Positions 16,363-25,035 of a DNA stretch of 64,000 nt are shown piece by piece. The notes beneath the pieces are model-generated. The model made no database searches, had not been told where the DNA came from, and saw nothing but the letters and a program-made list of their open reading frames with translations. Within the stretch, counting starts at the first letter, position 1. Every line of letters starts with the position of its first letter. Both the position numbers and the translations under genes were made by a program. Source of the DNA: Sabulitectum sp964386635 (lineage in GTDB: Bacteria; Fermentibacterota; Fermentibacteria; Fermentibacterales; JCC-6); NCBI GenBank assembly GCA_964386635.1, contig CAYLRO010000011.1, positions 6,765-70,764 of the forward strand, read 5' to 3'.

Positions 16363-17595
16363 ATGAGCAATCTGTCAACCGGTTTCCTCTATATCCTACT
16401 GAAAAACCGCAAATTCATTCTTAAAAGCCTTCTGCTTGTCATGGCCATTACCGTGGGCATTACATACATCATGAACGAGTCGTTTACCGTTAAAACAGTT
16501 ATCCTTCCCCCTGAAGAGCAGGCTTCGCCTTCCCTGAGCCTTGGAGGCCTTTCTCTCGGGGAGTTTGCCGGATTCTTCAGCGGAGGAATGGGATACTCTC
16601 TCCCTCTTATGACCACTCTGTCTGATGTGTACGTAGAGATCCTGAACAGCAGGTCTCTTATTGACAATGTCATAATCAGTACGGGATATGCGGATTCACT
16701 GAATCTGTTCGAGCATTACTCCCCGGAAGTTGCCATGTATCGGGCCAGGCTGAATTTCAACAAGAACTACATGGCTAAAGTAACCTCGTCAGGATTCATT
16801 CAGATCGAGGTAACAACAGGAGACCCGCTTTACTCAATAGCAGTTTCAGAGAGAGTAATCTTCCTTCTGGACAGTATTAATACTTCTGTTTCTCTTTCTC
16901 GTCTGCAGCAGAGCAGGGAACTAACCGAGAATCAGCTTGTGGTGGCTGAGAGCGCTCTTGAGAGAACATCCAGTGATCTTATCGGCTTTGAGGAAGAATA
17001 CGGATCCCTGATGCCTGAAGAAGAAATAGCCGAGATAATGAGCGTTCTTGCTGAGATGAAGGGCAGGTACATAGAGACCACCCTCACAGCAAATGCGATT
17101 CGAAACGGCATAAGGTACGGCACAAATTCTCAGATACTTGAGATGGAAACAGAAGCGCAGGCTCTCAAGGAAGCCATAGAACTTCTAGAGAACGGTTCAA
17201 GCGATGATTCAGGATTGAACATGGGGCCGGGGTTGAACAATCTTCCCCCTGCTCTCATAGAGTACGCAAGGCTGAAAACCGATTTCGAGATGAACCTGAG
17301 AATGGTGGCTGCTCTTGAATTGCAGGTGGAGCAGGCGCTGATTCAGGAAGCTAATATTAACAGTTCTCTCCGTATCCTTGATCCTCCCAGACATCCAGGC
17401 TGGAAGAGCAAACCCAAGAAGCTTTTTATCTGGATAGAAGTGTTTGCCATAGCTTTAGCCATGCTTAGTGCCTTTCTCTTTGCCCGTGAGAAGTGGTATG
17501 CCTTCGAGAAGAAGGATCCTGAAGCATGGAAGAAATGGAACGATCTCAAGGAAGATATCCGGAAAGACCTCAGTTTACGTAAAAAGAAGAAGTGA
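16363..17595 (+). CDS. Chain-length determinant protein, Wzz family without kinase domain
   Basis: A 410-residue inner-membrane protein with an N-terminal membrane helix (residues ~18-34), a long periplasmic part that includes a coiled coil (about 180-300, ending ELQVEQALIQEANINSSL), the Pro-rich signature ILDPPRHPGWKSKPKK, and a second membrane helix (~354-372). It ends in a Lys-rich cytoplasmic tail (LSLRKKKK). No Walker motifs follow, so this is Wzz/PCP-1-like rather than a fused Wzc tyrosine kinase. It would set glycan length together with the Wza protein encoded just upstream. Last gene of the plus-strand unit. Confidence 0.88.
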   Translation: MSNLSTGFLYILLKNRKFILKSLLLVMAITVGITYIMNESFTVKTVILPPEEQASPSLSLGGLSLGEFAGFFSGGMGYSLPLMTTLSDVYVEILNSRSLIDNVIISTGYADSLNLFEHYSPEVAMYRARLNFNKNYMAKVTSSGFIQIEVTTGDPLYSIAVSERVIFLLDSINTSVSLSRLQQSRELTENQLVVAESALERTSSDLIGFEEEYGSLMPEEEIAEIMSVLAEMKGRYIETTLTANAIRNGIRYGTNSQILEMETEAQALKEAIELLENGSSDDSGLNMGPGLNNLPPALIEYARLKTDFEMNLRMVAALELQVEQALIQEANINSSLRILDPPRHPGWKSKPKKLFIWIEVFAIALAMLSAFLFAREKWYAFEKKDPEAWKKWNDLKEDIRKDLSLRKKKK

Positions 17596-17618
17596 TCCGC
17601 CTTGTCAGCGGATCACTT
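17590..17618. terminator. Bidirectional-type hairpin between wzz and serS
   Basis: AAGTGATCCGC (17590-17600) pairs perfectly with GCGGATCACTT (17608-17618) around a 7-base loop. On the minus strand it is followed by CTTCTTTTTAC, so it fits best as the serS terminator. It covers both stop codons. Confidence 0.65.
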
Positions 17619-18861
17619 CCACGCCCATTCGCTCTGCCAGAACAGACGGCAGTTTAATTGAACCGTCTTCCTGCTGGCCGTTTTCAACAAGTGCAATGAT
17701 CAGCCTTGGAAGGGCCAGTCCAGAGCCGTTCAGCGTATGTACGAACTGGAGCTTTCCTCCAGCTGCCGGTTTGTAGCGCATATTGCCCCGCCTTGCCTGG
17801 AAGTCCCTGTAGTTTGACACGGAAGAAACTTCCAGCCATTTTTCCTGTCCTGCTGACCATATCTCAAGATCACAGCACCTGGCAGCAGCAAAACTCAGGT
17901 CTCCTGTGGCAAGAAGAAGAACTCTGAAAGGAAGCTCAAGAAGAGAGAGCATTTCCTTTACGTGTTCTATCATTTCAAGATGGGCTTCGTCAGATCTGTC
18001 CGGATGTTCGAATCGGACCATCTCAACCTTTTCAAACTGGTGCACCCGGTTCAGTCCCCTTGTATCTTTGCCGTAGCTCCCTGCCTCTCTTCTGAAACAC
18101 GGAGTATAGCCGCAGAGCTTTACAGGGAGGTCCTTTTCGCTGATAACGGTGTCTCTGCAGGTGTTCGTTACAGGAACCTCGCCAGTAGGAATAAGATAAA
18201 GACGATCTCCATCCACGGAATACATGTCATCAGCCATTTTGGGAAGCTGAGCTGTTGCTGTCATTGAATCGGCGTTGGCCAGAAATGGTGCCCAGATCTC
18301 TTCCATGCCGCGGCTTGTATGGAAATCAAGCATCCAGTTGATCAGTACACGCTGGAGTCTGGCTGCCCAGCCTCTGAACAGGATGAAATTGGATCCTGTA
18401 ATCTTGCCGGCAGTTTCAGGGCTGTATACATCCTTCATCAGTTCCCAGTGAGGTTTTGGCGTGAAGCTGAAAACCGGGAGATCCTCACAGGTTTCAAGAA
18501 TTTTATTGTTCTCCTCGCCACCTTCGGGAACGTCGCTGTCAGGAATATTCGGAAAGGTGAGTTCCATACTTTTCATCTGGGAATCCAGCTGAGAAAGCTC
18601 CTTTTCCAGGGCCCCAAGTTTCTGGCCGATTTCTCTGCTTAGCTCCATGTCTTCACCTGGGTCTTCACCCTGGCGCTTTTTTAAGGAAACAGCTTTAGAA
18701 AGCTGGTTACGCTGGCCCCTGAGTTTCTCTACATCGAGCATCAGACTGCCTCTATGGGCCTCAGTATCCAGCCAGAGCTGTATGTCTGTTTTTTCGTTTT
18801 TTGCCCTGGCCGCCCTGGCAACCAGTTCGGGCTCTTTTTTGATTCTTTTACGGTCAAGCAT
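17605..18861 (-). CDS. serS: Seryl-tRNA synthetase
   Basis: Charges tRNA-Ser with serine. The 418-residue length is normal. The N-terminal coiled-coil arm (residues ~30-100) is followed by the class II core: TGEVPVTNTCRD, motif 2 in CFRREAGSYGKDTRGLNRVHQFEKVEM, DLEIWSAGQEKWLEVSSVSNYRDFQARR, and motif 3 in TLNGSGLALPRLIIALVENGQ. ATG 18861 follows GGGAGGAAGAA. It lies 20 bases downstream of dgkA, so it may be cotranscribed with envelope genes, an unusual place for a housekeeping synthetase. Confidence 0.97.
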   Translation of the reverse strand: MLDRKRIKKEPELVARAARAKNEKTDIQLWLDTEAHRGSLMLDVEKLRGQRNQLSKAVSLKKRQGEDPGEDMELSREIGQKLGALEKELSQLDSQMKSMELTFPNIPDSDVPEGGEENNKILETCEDLPVFSFTPKPHWELMKDVYSPETAGKITGSNFILFRGWAARLQRVLINWMLDFHTSRGMEEIWAPFLANADSMTATAQLPKMADDMYSVDGDRLYLIPTGEVPVTNTCRDTVISEKDLPVKLCGYTPCFRREAGSYGKDTRGLNRVHQFEKVEMVRFEHPDRSDEAHLEMIEHVKEMLSLLELPFRVLLLATGDLSFAAARCCDLEIWSAGQEKWLEVSSVSNYRDFQARRGNMRYKPAAGGKLQFVHTLNGSGLALPRLIIALVENGQQEDGSIKLPSVLAERMGVEVIR

Positions 18862-18881
18862 TTCTTCCTCCCGGGAGACTG

Positions 18882-19232
18882 CTAGAGAATATGAGGCAGA
18901 AATATAAGAAGACCTGCCGCTGCTGCGGAAATTGCTCCGGCGAGTACCCCTGCTGCAGCTGTGTCCTTTGCCTTCCGGATCAGTTCATGCTGTTCCGGGG
19001 CAACCCTGTCTGCAAGGAACTCGACTGCTGTATTCAGGGCCTCTGCTGTCCACACCAGCCCGATTGCAAGGGCCAGAATTGCCCATTCCGCCCTGGAGAC
19101 ATGAAAAACAAAGCCCAGTACAATTACACAGATCGTTGCCCCAAGGTGAATCCTGGCGTTAGCCTGGGTTGAAAGAAGGGTCCGGAGTCCCTGGAAGGCA
19201 AATCTGAAACTGTTGATCCTTTTTCTTACCAT
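18882..19232 (-). CDS. dgkA: Diacylglycerol kinase family protein
   Basis: A 116-residue integral membrane kinase of the DgkA/undecaprenol kinase family. Three helices are visible, with the signature GLVWTAEALNTAVEFLADRV (ExxNTAxE) and RKAKDTAAAGVL (the KDxxAAA motif). It recycles diacylglycerol or phosphorylates undecaprenol. The ATG at 19232 overlaps the stop of the PAP2 gene (ATGGTAA), suggesting translational coupling; an upstream in-frame ATG at 19268 is less likely. A lipid kinase beside a PAP2 phosphatase suggests polyprenyl-carrier turnover for the polysaccharide cluster. Confidence 0.92.
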   Translation of the reverse strand: MVRKRINSFRFAFQGLRTLLSTQANARIHLGATICVIVLGFVFHVSRAEWAILALAIGLVWTAEALNTAVEFLADRVAPEQHELIRKAKDTAAAGVLAGAISAAAAGLLIFLPHIL

Positions 19233-19966
19233 ATGGCTGGAGAAATCCTTCCTTCGGTGTCGATGCAAAGAGAGAATGAAATAGCCCTGCCGTCATCACC
19301 GCTGCGTGAGTTATCAATTGCAGTTGCCGCCAGTCCGCAGGCAATTCCTATGGCAGCTCCCATGACTGCGTCTGAAGGGTAGTGTCTGCCGGTATTTACC
19401 CTGGAAAAGCAGGTATAAGCTGCAATGGCTGCTGCAGGGATGCCTGCGGAAGCTCCATGCTCCCGCCAGAGAACAGCAGCTGTACAGGCAGCTCCTGCTG
19501 CATGAGCTGAAGGGAAGCTCCTCCGGTCACTGAAATCCGGCCTGTTCCGTCTGGTGGTGAGTTTCAGCACTCCGGTTAGTCCATAAGTGTAAAGCAATCC
19601 TCTGCAGAGAGCTTCTCCTGTTTCCTCTGTCCTGCTGCTGCCGGAGAGCCCTCCTGCTATCCAGACACATGCAGCTGAAGCTGGAAGAACAGGACCAAAC
19701 AGAAAATTGTCAGCAGTGTCAAGCAGTGAAAAGGCATTGCCCTTCAGGAAGCCCGTATGGCCATTCCTGTTTTCAATTCTGTAGGCCAGGTATGAGCATG
19801 TGAGTCCAGTGCCCATTACAATCAGCGGTTCCCTGTCAAAAAGCCTTTCTCCTGTTTCAAGTGTGTTCCCTGGAACATCACCTGCTACTACAGCTGAAAA
19901 GGCCAGCAGCAGAAGCAAAAGGCTTCTAGGCGCCGTAAAACTCCCTGACTGACTGAATAACCTCAT
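19226..19966 (-). CDS. PAP2-family membrane phosphatase
   Basis: A 246-residue protein with a signal-like N-terminus and the three PAP2 phosphatase motifs: KLTTRRNRPD (motif C1), SFPSAHAAG (C2) and SRVNTGRHYPSDAVMG (C3, with the catalytic His). Enzymes of this class dephosphorylate undecaprenyl pyrophosphate or phosphatidyl-glycerol-phosphate on the outer face of the membrane. The start overlaps the DegT aminotransferase gene by 41 bases and the stop overlaps dgkA. With dgkA it probably maintains the lipid carrier pool. Confidence 0.9.
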   Translation of the reverse strand: MRLFSQSGSFTAPRSLLLLLLAFSAVVAGDVPGNTLETGERLFDREPLIVMGTGLTCSYLAYRIENRNGHTGFLKGNAFSLLDTADNFLFGPVLPASAACVWIAGGLSGSSRTEETGEALCRGLLYTYGLTGVLKLTTRRNRPDFSDRRSFPSAHAAGAACTAAVLWREHGASAGIPAAAIAAYTCFSRVNTGRHYPSDAVMGAAIGIACGLAATAIDNSRSGDDGRAISFSLCIDTEGRISPAIW

Positions 19967-21077
19967 CCTGCTCTTCCCTTGTAAGCTCCCCGAAAACCGG
20001 CAGAGAAACAGCTTTTCTGCTGCAGGATTCGGATACTTTGAAATCGCCCTCTGAGTATCCGAGATCCTTGAAACATTCCTGCATGTGCAATGGAAGAGGA
20101 TAGTAGATGGCGCAGCCTATCTGCCTCTCTCTGAGGAATACAAGAAGATCATCACGTTTTTCCGCCATAAGAGTATACTGGTTGTAAATAGACCAGGCCC
20201 GGGGATCGATAACCGGCGTTTTCACCTGTTCAAGATCTGCAAAGGCCTTGTTGTATCTCTCTGCATTCTCTCTTCTGCCTTTATGCCAGTTCTCAAGGTG
20301 GCGAAGCTTCACTCTGAGAAAACCTGCCTGAATAGCATCAAGCCTGCTGTTGGTGCCAACAGCACTGTGCAGGTAACCCTGACCGCCGTGCTCTCTGAGC
20401 CTTCTGAGTTCTGCTGCTGTTTCCGCAGAATTGGTAGTTATCATACCGCCGTCACCAAGAGCACCGAGGTTTTTGGACGGGAAGAAGCTGAAACAGCCTG
20501 CATCCCCCTGGGAGCCTGCTCTTTTGCCGTTCCACTTTGCTCCTGCAGCCTGAGCTGCGTCCTCGATAATCGGAAGATTCCATTTGGATCCCACAAGAGA
20601 AATCGCATCCATGTTGGAAACCTGGCCGAAGATATGAACAGGCATTATAGCGGCAATTCTTCTGCCGGACTCTCTGTGGACAACTCCTCTTTCAGTAATG
20701 GCACAGTTTTCATTCAGCCATGCTTCAGCTTTATCTGCGTCCATGTTGTAGGTGTCAGGCAGGATATCGATGAAAACAGGACTGCCTCCGGATCTTACAA
20801 TCGCTCCGGCTGAGGCGAAAAATGTAAAAGGAACGGTGAGAACAAGTTCACCGGATCTGAGACCAAGAGCCTGAAGTGCCAGAATAAGTGCATCTGTTCC
20901 AGAAGCACAGCCCACAGCCTCTCTGACTCCTGAGTAGGCTGCAAATTCCTTCTCGAAAGCCTCCATCTCAGGTCCTTTTATAAATCTGGAAGTGTCCAGT
21001 GCATCTGAAAAAACCTTTTTAAGTTCTTCCTTTATTTCAAGGTGTTGTCTGTTGATGTCCAGTAACGGTACAGCCAT
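19926..21077 (-). CDS. DegT/DnrJ/EryC1 sugar aminotransferase
   Basis: A 383-residue PLP enzyme that aminates nucleotide-linked keto-sugars. Seen: VPLLDINRQH, GCASGTDALILALQALG, VPFTFFASAGAI, PVHIFGQVSNMD, IEDAAQAAGA, the PLP lysine Lys202 in FFPSKNLGALGDGG, LREHGGQGYLHS and NSRLDAIQAGFL, all diagnostic for the family. It lies in the polysaccharide cluster 18 bases downstream of the priming transferase, so it likely makes an amino sugar of the surface glycan. The exact sugar (for example 3- or 4-amino) cannot be read from sequence. Confidence 0.93.
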   Translation of the reverse strand: MAVPLLDINRQHLEIKEELKKVFSDALDTSRFIKGPEMEAFEKEFAAYSGVREAVGCASGTDALILALQALGLRSGELVLTVPFTFFASAGAIVRSGGSPVFIDILPDTYNMDADKAEAWLNENCAITERGVVHRESGRRIAAIMPVHIFGQVSNMDAISLVGSKWNLPIIEDAAQAAGAKWNGKRAGSQGDAGCFSFFPSKNLGALGDGGMITTNSAETAAELRRLREHGGQGYLHSAVGTNSRLDAIQAGFLRVKLRHLENWHKGRRENAERYNKAFADLEQVKTPVIDPRAWSIYNQYTLMAEKRDDLLVFLRERQIGCAIYYPLPLHMQECFKDLGYSEGDFKVSESCSRKAVSLPVFGELTREEQDEVIQSVREFYGA

Positions 21078-21095
21078 GATTTCCTTTCCGAAAGG

Positions 21096-22490
21096 TCAGT
21101 GAGCACCTTTTCCGGTGAGAACCACTATCACGGTCCGGGCAAGTATCTCCAGATCCAGGAACAGTGACTGGTTCTCTATGTACTGAAAATCGTGTTTCAG
21201 TTTTTTTGAAACATCCTCTATTGTGGTATCGTATTCAAGTTTAACCTGAGCCCATCCGGTTATCCCGGGTTTAACTGTCAGTCTCTTGTCATAGAACGGG
21301 TAGATCTTCCGGAGTTCCTTGATTATTTCCGGTCTTTCCGGTCTAGGTCCCACTAACGCCATGTCTCCAGTAAGAACATTAAGGAACTGAGGCACTTCAT
21401 CAATACGGGTTTTTCGCATGAACCTGCCCATCTTTGTCACCCTTGCATCATCTTTGCCTGCCCAGACAGCTCCTGTTCCCTTTTCGGCATTTTTTACCAT
21501 GGACCTGAATTTAAAAATGCGAAATTCTCTGCCGCCTTCTCCTGTCCTGAGCTGTCTGTAGAAAACCCCGCCTCTGGAATCCATGACGATCAAAGCTGAG
21601 ACAATAAGCCAGAGGGGCAGTCCTGCCAGGATCACTGTGAGACTGATAATGTAATCACCTGTTGTTCTCACCAGCTTTTCCCAGAATGAAAGCCGATCGG
21701 GGATCAGCTCCATGAGCGGCTGTCCCAGTATCTGAGTATTGTGGACATGCCCTGCAACTACATCGTACAGGTCTGGAAGCAGTTTTACCCTTAAGCCCCC
21801 CTGAACTGCCGGCATGAGAAGCGTGAGAATGTCATCGTGAAAGTTCGAGGCAATGGTTACGAGAAGATCCGTGATCAGGTATTCCTTTGCCAGAACATCG
21901 ATATCTCCCACCTCACCCAGGGGTGTTGCTGTTATCGCAGGATCCGACACAGGGTGGGGAGGGGTGATAAAGCCTATGACAGAATATCCCAGAGAGGGAT
22001 TGATGGCAAGATAATCCACAAGATCCCTTGCCTGGGGGCCCAGACCTATTACAAGGGCATTCCTGTGAAGCAGCCCTTTTTTTGCCAGTTTTCTCTCGAA
22101 AAGTCTTGAAGAGCATCTGGCGGCAAACACAAACAGATTGATCAGTGTGAAATAGATGAAAAAGACCCATCTGCCGATAGAAGCTTCAGGGGTAACAAGA
22201 AATGCAAATAGTGAGAGTATTACAAAACCTGCAATAACCGGTTTGAAAACCATTCGGATCTCATCTGTCCAGCTTCTGTCCCAGTGGAGTCGATAAGCCC
22301 CTGTAGCAGTGAAGATTATCCACCAGTAAAAGATGGAAAAAATACTGCCGGCAATAATGACATCCATTGAGATAGAAGAGACGCCGGGAAACATCCCCCA
22401 TCTGAATTTAGCAAGAGCGGAGATGTAAAGAGCAAGAAAAACCGCCATACCGTCCATGATCATCCCTGCGGAAATTGCCATTCTTCTCAT
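21096..22490 (-). CDS. Undecaprenyl-phosphate sugar phosphotransferase (priming enzyme)
   Basis: A 464-residue polyprenyl glycosylphosphotransferase. Four to five N-terminal helices are followed by a Rossmann-like domain (residues ~140-240, NALVIGLGPQARDLVDYL), a further helix, and the catalytic PGPT domain: GGVFYRQLRTGEGGREFRIFKFRSM, RKTRIDEVPQFLNVLTGDMALVGPRPERP and VKPGITGWAQV. It transfers a sugar-1-phosphate to undecaprenyl phosphate, starting each glycan repeat. It overlaps the radical SAM gene upstream by 4 bases (ATGA). Confidence 0.95.
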   Translation of the reverse strand: MRRMAISAGMIMDGMAVFLALYISALAKFRWGMFPGVSSISMDVIIAGSIFSIFYWWIIFTATGAYRLHWDRSWTDEIRMVFKPVIAGFVILSLFAFLVTPEASIGRWVFFIYFTLINLFVFAARCSSRLFERKLAKKGLLHRNALVIGLGPQARDLVDYLAINPSLGYSVIGFITPPHPVSDPAITATPLGEVGDIDVLAKEYLITDLLVTIASNFHDDILTLLMPAVQGGLRVKLLPDLYDVVAGHVHNTQILGQPLMELIPDRLSFWEKLVRTTGDYIISLTVILAGLPLWLIVSALIVMDSRGGVFYRQLRTGEGGREFRIFKFRSMVKNAEKGTGAVWAGKDDARVTKMGRFMRKTRIDEVPQFLNVLTGDMALVGPRPERPEIIKELRKIYPFYDKRLTVKPGITGWAQVKLEYDTTIEDVSKKLKHDFQYIENQSLFLDLEILARTVIVVLTGKGAH

Positions 22491-23941
22491 CTGGCTCTCC
22501 TGAACAGGTGATTCTTGAATGTGGAAAAAGCTCTGAGAGTTCTTCTGCCCTCTGTCATCGGGTGAAGAATAGACTGCAAAGCCTTGTAGAACAGATATGA
22601 CGGACGGAGGTAGAATCGTCTTCGTGCATTGTTACACCATTCCACAATCTTTTCTGATGGCAGGTCCGGCAGATCAACCACGCAGTTGTGAAGACCTTCC
22701 GCGGTAAGCCATTCAGAATAGTTCTCGGTTCTCAGACACCCCTGTTTTTTCAATTGTGTGTAGAGCCTGGTGCCTGGATATGCCATTATGGGAAAGAATT
22801 GAGCGGTGTCAGGTTTCAGCCGGAGAGCCATGGAGAATGTTTCCTCAAGAGTCTCTCTGGTTTCTCCCGGATTACCTGCCATGAAACAGCCGTGCACCAG
22901 AAGACCCGCTTTTCTTGCCCGGTCTGCAAACTCCAGATTCTGCTTAACAGTCGTACCCTTTACAACGTTGTTAAGTATTTTCTGACTTCCTGACTCGTAG
23001 CCCACAATGATAAGCCGGCATCCGGCTTTCTTCATCATTCTCATTGCTTCAAGTGACAGATTGGCTCTGGTGTTTGCGGTCCATGGTAATCTGTTACCTG
23101 CCTTTATCAGCGCCTTTGACAGCTCTTCCACTCTGGTGGAGTCCACGCTGAACGTGTCATCTTCAAACACTATCTCCTGCAGCTCAGGGAAGTACTCCTG
23201 CATCTTCATGAATTCATCCGCCACATTTTCTGCAGTTCTGGCTCTGTACCTGCCTCCGTGAAGCACCTGTGGCCAGACGCAGTAAGAGCATTTGAACGGG
23301 CAACCCCTGCTGGTAATCATCATTGCTGAAGGGAATCTTGCAGCAGCGAAGAAATAGTTACCAGGCTTGAGATGTTTTCTGTACACATCTGCCAGAAAAG
23401 GCAGAGAATCCAGGTTTTCCACCGGAGGTCTGTCACCTGTGTGCATCTGTCCGGCAGGAGTATTCAGCCAGAGCCCCTTGACTTCCTTCAGGTCGTTACC
23501 TGAGGAGAGAGCTGCTGCGGTTTCAACCAGAGTAATGTCATATTCCTGTGCTGCGATTGCATCAACATACGGTGCTTCTTTCAGTACCTTTTCAGGCAGA
23601 GCACTCACATGGGTTCCTACCAGAACAAGGAATGATTCCGGCAATGCTTTCTTTACCGTTTCTGCAACAATGAGATCACTGTTCACCGATGGAGTGCTGG
23701 TATCCATAAACACAAGAGCAGGATTGAATTCTGAAAGCCTTCGGAGAAGGTCTTTGTCTGATATTCCCTCTGCGGGACAATCAAGAAAAAGAAGGTCGTG
23801 TCCCTCCCTTTCCAGTGAGCCTACTCCGTACGCCATCCACAGCGGCCAGTACATTGTACCGCTTTTAACAATAGCAGGCGACCGGGAAGTCCGGGAGAAC
23901 CGGCTGTTCATGAAAGGCGGATTTACAGCTGCTATTTTCAT
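22487..23941 (-). CDS. B12-binding-domain radical SAM protein in the polysaccharide cluster
   Basis: A 484-residue class B-type radical SAM protein. The N-terminal half is a cobalamin-binding-like Rossmann domain (KIAAVNPPF, FNPALVFMDTSTPSVNSD, LVLVGTHVSALPEKVL). The radical SAM cluster motif is CPFKCSYC (Cys214, Cys218, Cys221), followed by FEDDTFSVD, WTANTRANL, LIIVGYESGSQKILN and CFMAGNPGETRETLEE. The usual DxHxxG cobalamin-ligand pattern is not clear. Such enzymes methylate or rearrange unactivated carbons; its target, probably a sugar or lipid carrier, is unknown. Start ATG 23941 overlaps the upstream GT4 stop (ATGA). Confidence 0.88.
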   Translation of the reverse strand: MKIAAVNPPFMNSRFSRTSRSPAIVKSGTMYWPLWMAYGVGSLEREGHDLLFLDCPAEGISDKDLLRRLSEFNPALVFMDTSTPSVNSDLIVAETVKKALPESFLVLVGTHVSALPEKVLKEAPYVDAIAAQEYDITLVETAAALSSGNDLKEVKGLWLNTPAGQMHTGDRPPVENLDSLPFLADVYRKHLKPGNYFFAAARFPSAMMITSRGCPFKCSYCVWPQVLHGGRYRARTAENVADEFMKMQEYFPELQEIVFEDDTFSVDSTRVEELSKALIKAGNRLPWTANTRANLSLEAMRMMKKAGCRLIIVGYESGSQKILNNVVKGTTVKQNLEFADRARKAGLLVHGCFMAGNPGETRETLEETFSMALRLKPDTAQFFPIMAYPGTRLYTQLKKQGCLRTENYSEWLTAEGLHNCVVDLPDLPSEKIVEWCNNARRRFYLRPSYLFYKALQSILHPMTEGRRTLRAFSTFKNHLFRRAR

Positions 23942-25035
23942 ACGAGTGCGTCTATCTTCCGGAGGAAGCAATCTGCTGTCTTTCTCCAGGAAAAGTCCGC
24001 TGCGCGCACCTTTGCTTTTTCGCCCATTGCAGACAGTTGTTCAGGCGTGGCGGCCTTCAGTTCTGCCATTCCCCGCATGATGTCTATCACGGAGTATGGA
24101 TCGATCAGGATTCCCGTGTCTCCTACAACTTCTTCAAGAGCGGTGGCTTTGGAAGCCATGACCGGAGCTCCTGTGGCCATTGCCTCAAGGGCTGGCAGAC
24201 CAAAACCCTCATAGACAGACGGTATAAGAAGAGCTCTGCATTTCATATAAAGCTCTCGAAGGTCATGGTCTGAGATACAGGTGAGAACCGTTATAGCCGA
24301 CCTGGCGGGATTGGAGTCAAGGTGTTTTTTGAATTGATGCCACGCACGGTCTTTTCGCACCACCATGGTAAGAGGCGGGGTGTTTCGATCCATTGCCCAG
24401 AGTCTTCCATAAGCAGTGAGAAATCGAGGTATGTTCTTGTAGCCTCGAGCATTACCCACATAAAGAAAGAAGTTTTCTCTCTTTCTGGTATTGTTAACAG
24501 GCTTTGTAAAAAGAGCCTGGCCTTCTCCTGTTATGAAAATCTTCTCATTTGATGACTGAAACCTTCTTATTACATCCAGTTTGGTTGTCATTGTAGGCAC
24601 AGCTACATAACTGGCATGTCCAACGGATTTGGAAAGTGATTTTTGAAAGACCCTGCGGCTGAGAGCATTTCTTATAACGCTGGTTCCGAAGTAGCAGGGA
24701 AGATTCAACACCATCAGGTCGTGTATTGTTACAATTGAAGGTGCCGAAGGCTGAGGGCCGGCCATGGAAAAGTTCAGAAAAACATCCGGAGACAGTTCAT
24801 CTATTCTTTGTGAGAGGGCCCTGTTGGCTGAAGCATTAAATCTTGAGGAGTTGTCTGTGATGATTTTTGTGCCTGAATCATTCATGTGGAATGCAGCATC
24901 TTCACGCATCAGGGCAGATATCTCCCAGTCAGGATGGCTATCACATATGCATCTGGATACGTTAAGGGCAAATCTGCTGATACCGTCTACATTCTTCTGA
25001 ACCGCCCGGCAATCAAAGAGCACATGAAGGCTCAT
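23938..25035 (-). CDS. Family 4 glycosyltransferase
   Basis: A 365-residue GT-B-fold enzyme. N-terminal MSLHVLFDCRAVQKNVDGISRFALNV is typical of mannosyl/rhamnosyl GT4 enzymes, and the C-terminal donor-binding half has FLYVGNARGYKNI, VLTCISDHDLRELYMKCRALLIPSVYEGFGLPALEAMATGAPVM (EGFGLPxLE motif) and VVGDTGILIDPYS. It adds a sugar to the lipid-linked glycan repeat on the cytoplasmic face. Four-base ATGA overlaps with both neighbours make it part of a tight minus-strand operon. Confidence 0.93.
   Translation of the reverse strand: MSLHVLFDCRAVQKNVDGISRFALNVSRCICDSHPDWEISALMREDAAFHMNDSGTKIITDNSSRFNASANRALSQRIDELSPDVFLNFSMAGPQPSAPSIVTIHDLMVLNLPCYFGTSVIRNALSRRVFQKSLSKSVGHASYVAVPTMTTKLDVIRRFQSSNEKIFITGEGQALFTKPVNNTRKRENFFLYVGNARGYKNIPRFLTAYGRLWAMDRNTPPLTMVVRKDRAWHQFKKHLDSNPARSAITVLTCISDHDLRELYMKCRALLIPSVYEGFGLPALEAMATGAPVMASKATALEEVVGDTGILIDPYSVIDIMRGMAELKAATPEQLSAMGEKAKVRAADFSWRKTADCFLRKIDALV

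Noticed and set aside
18005..18013. tRNA-like GTTCGAATC
   Set aside because: It lies inside serS (antisense) and has no cloverleaf around it.
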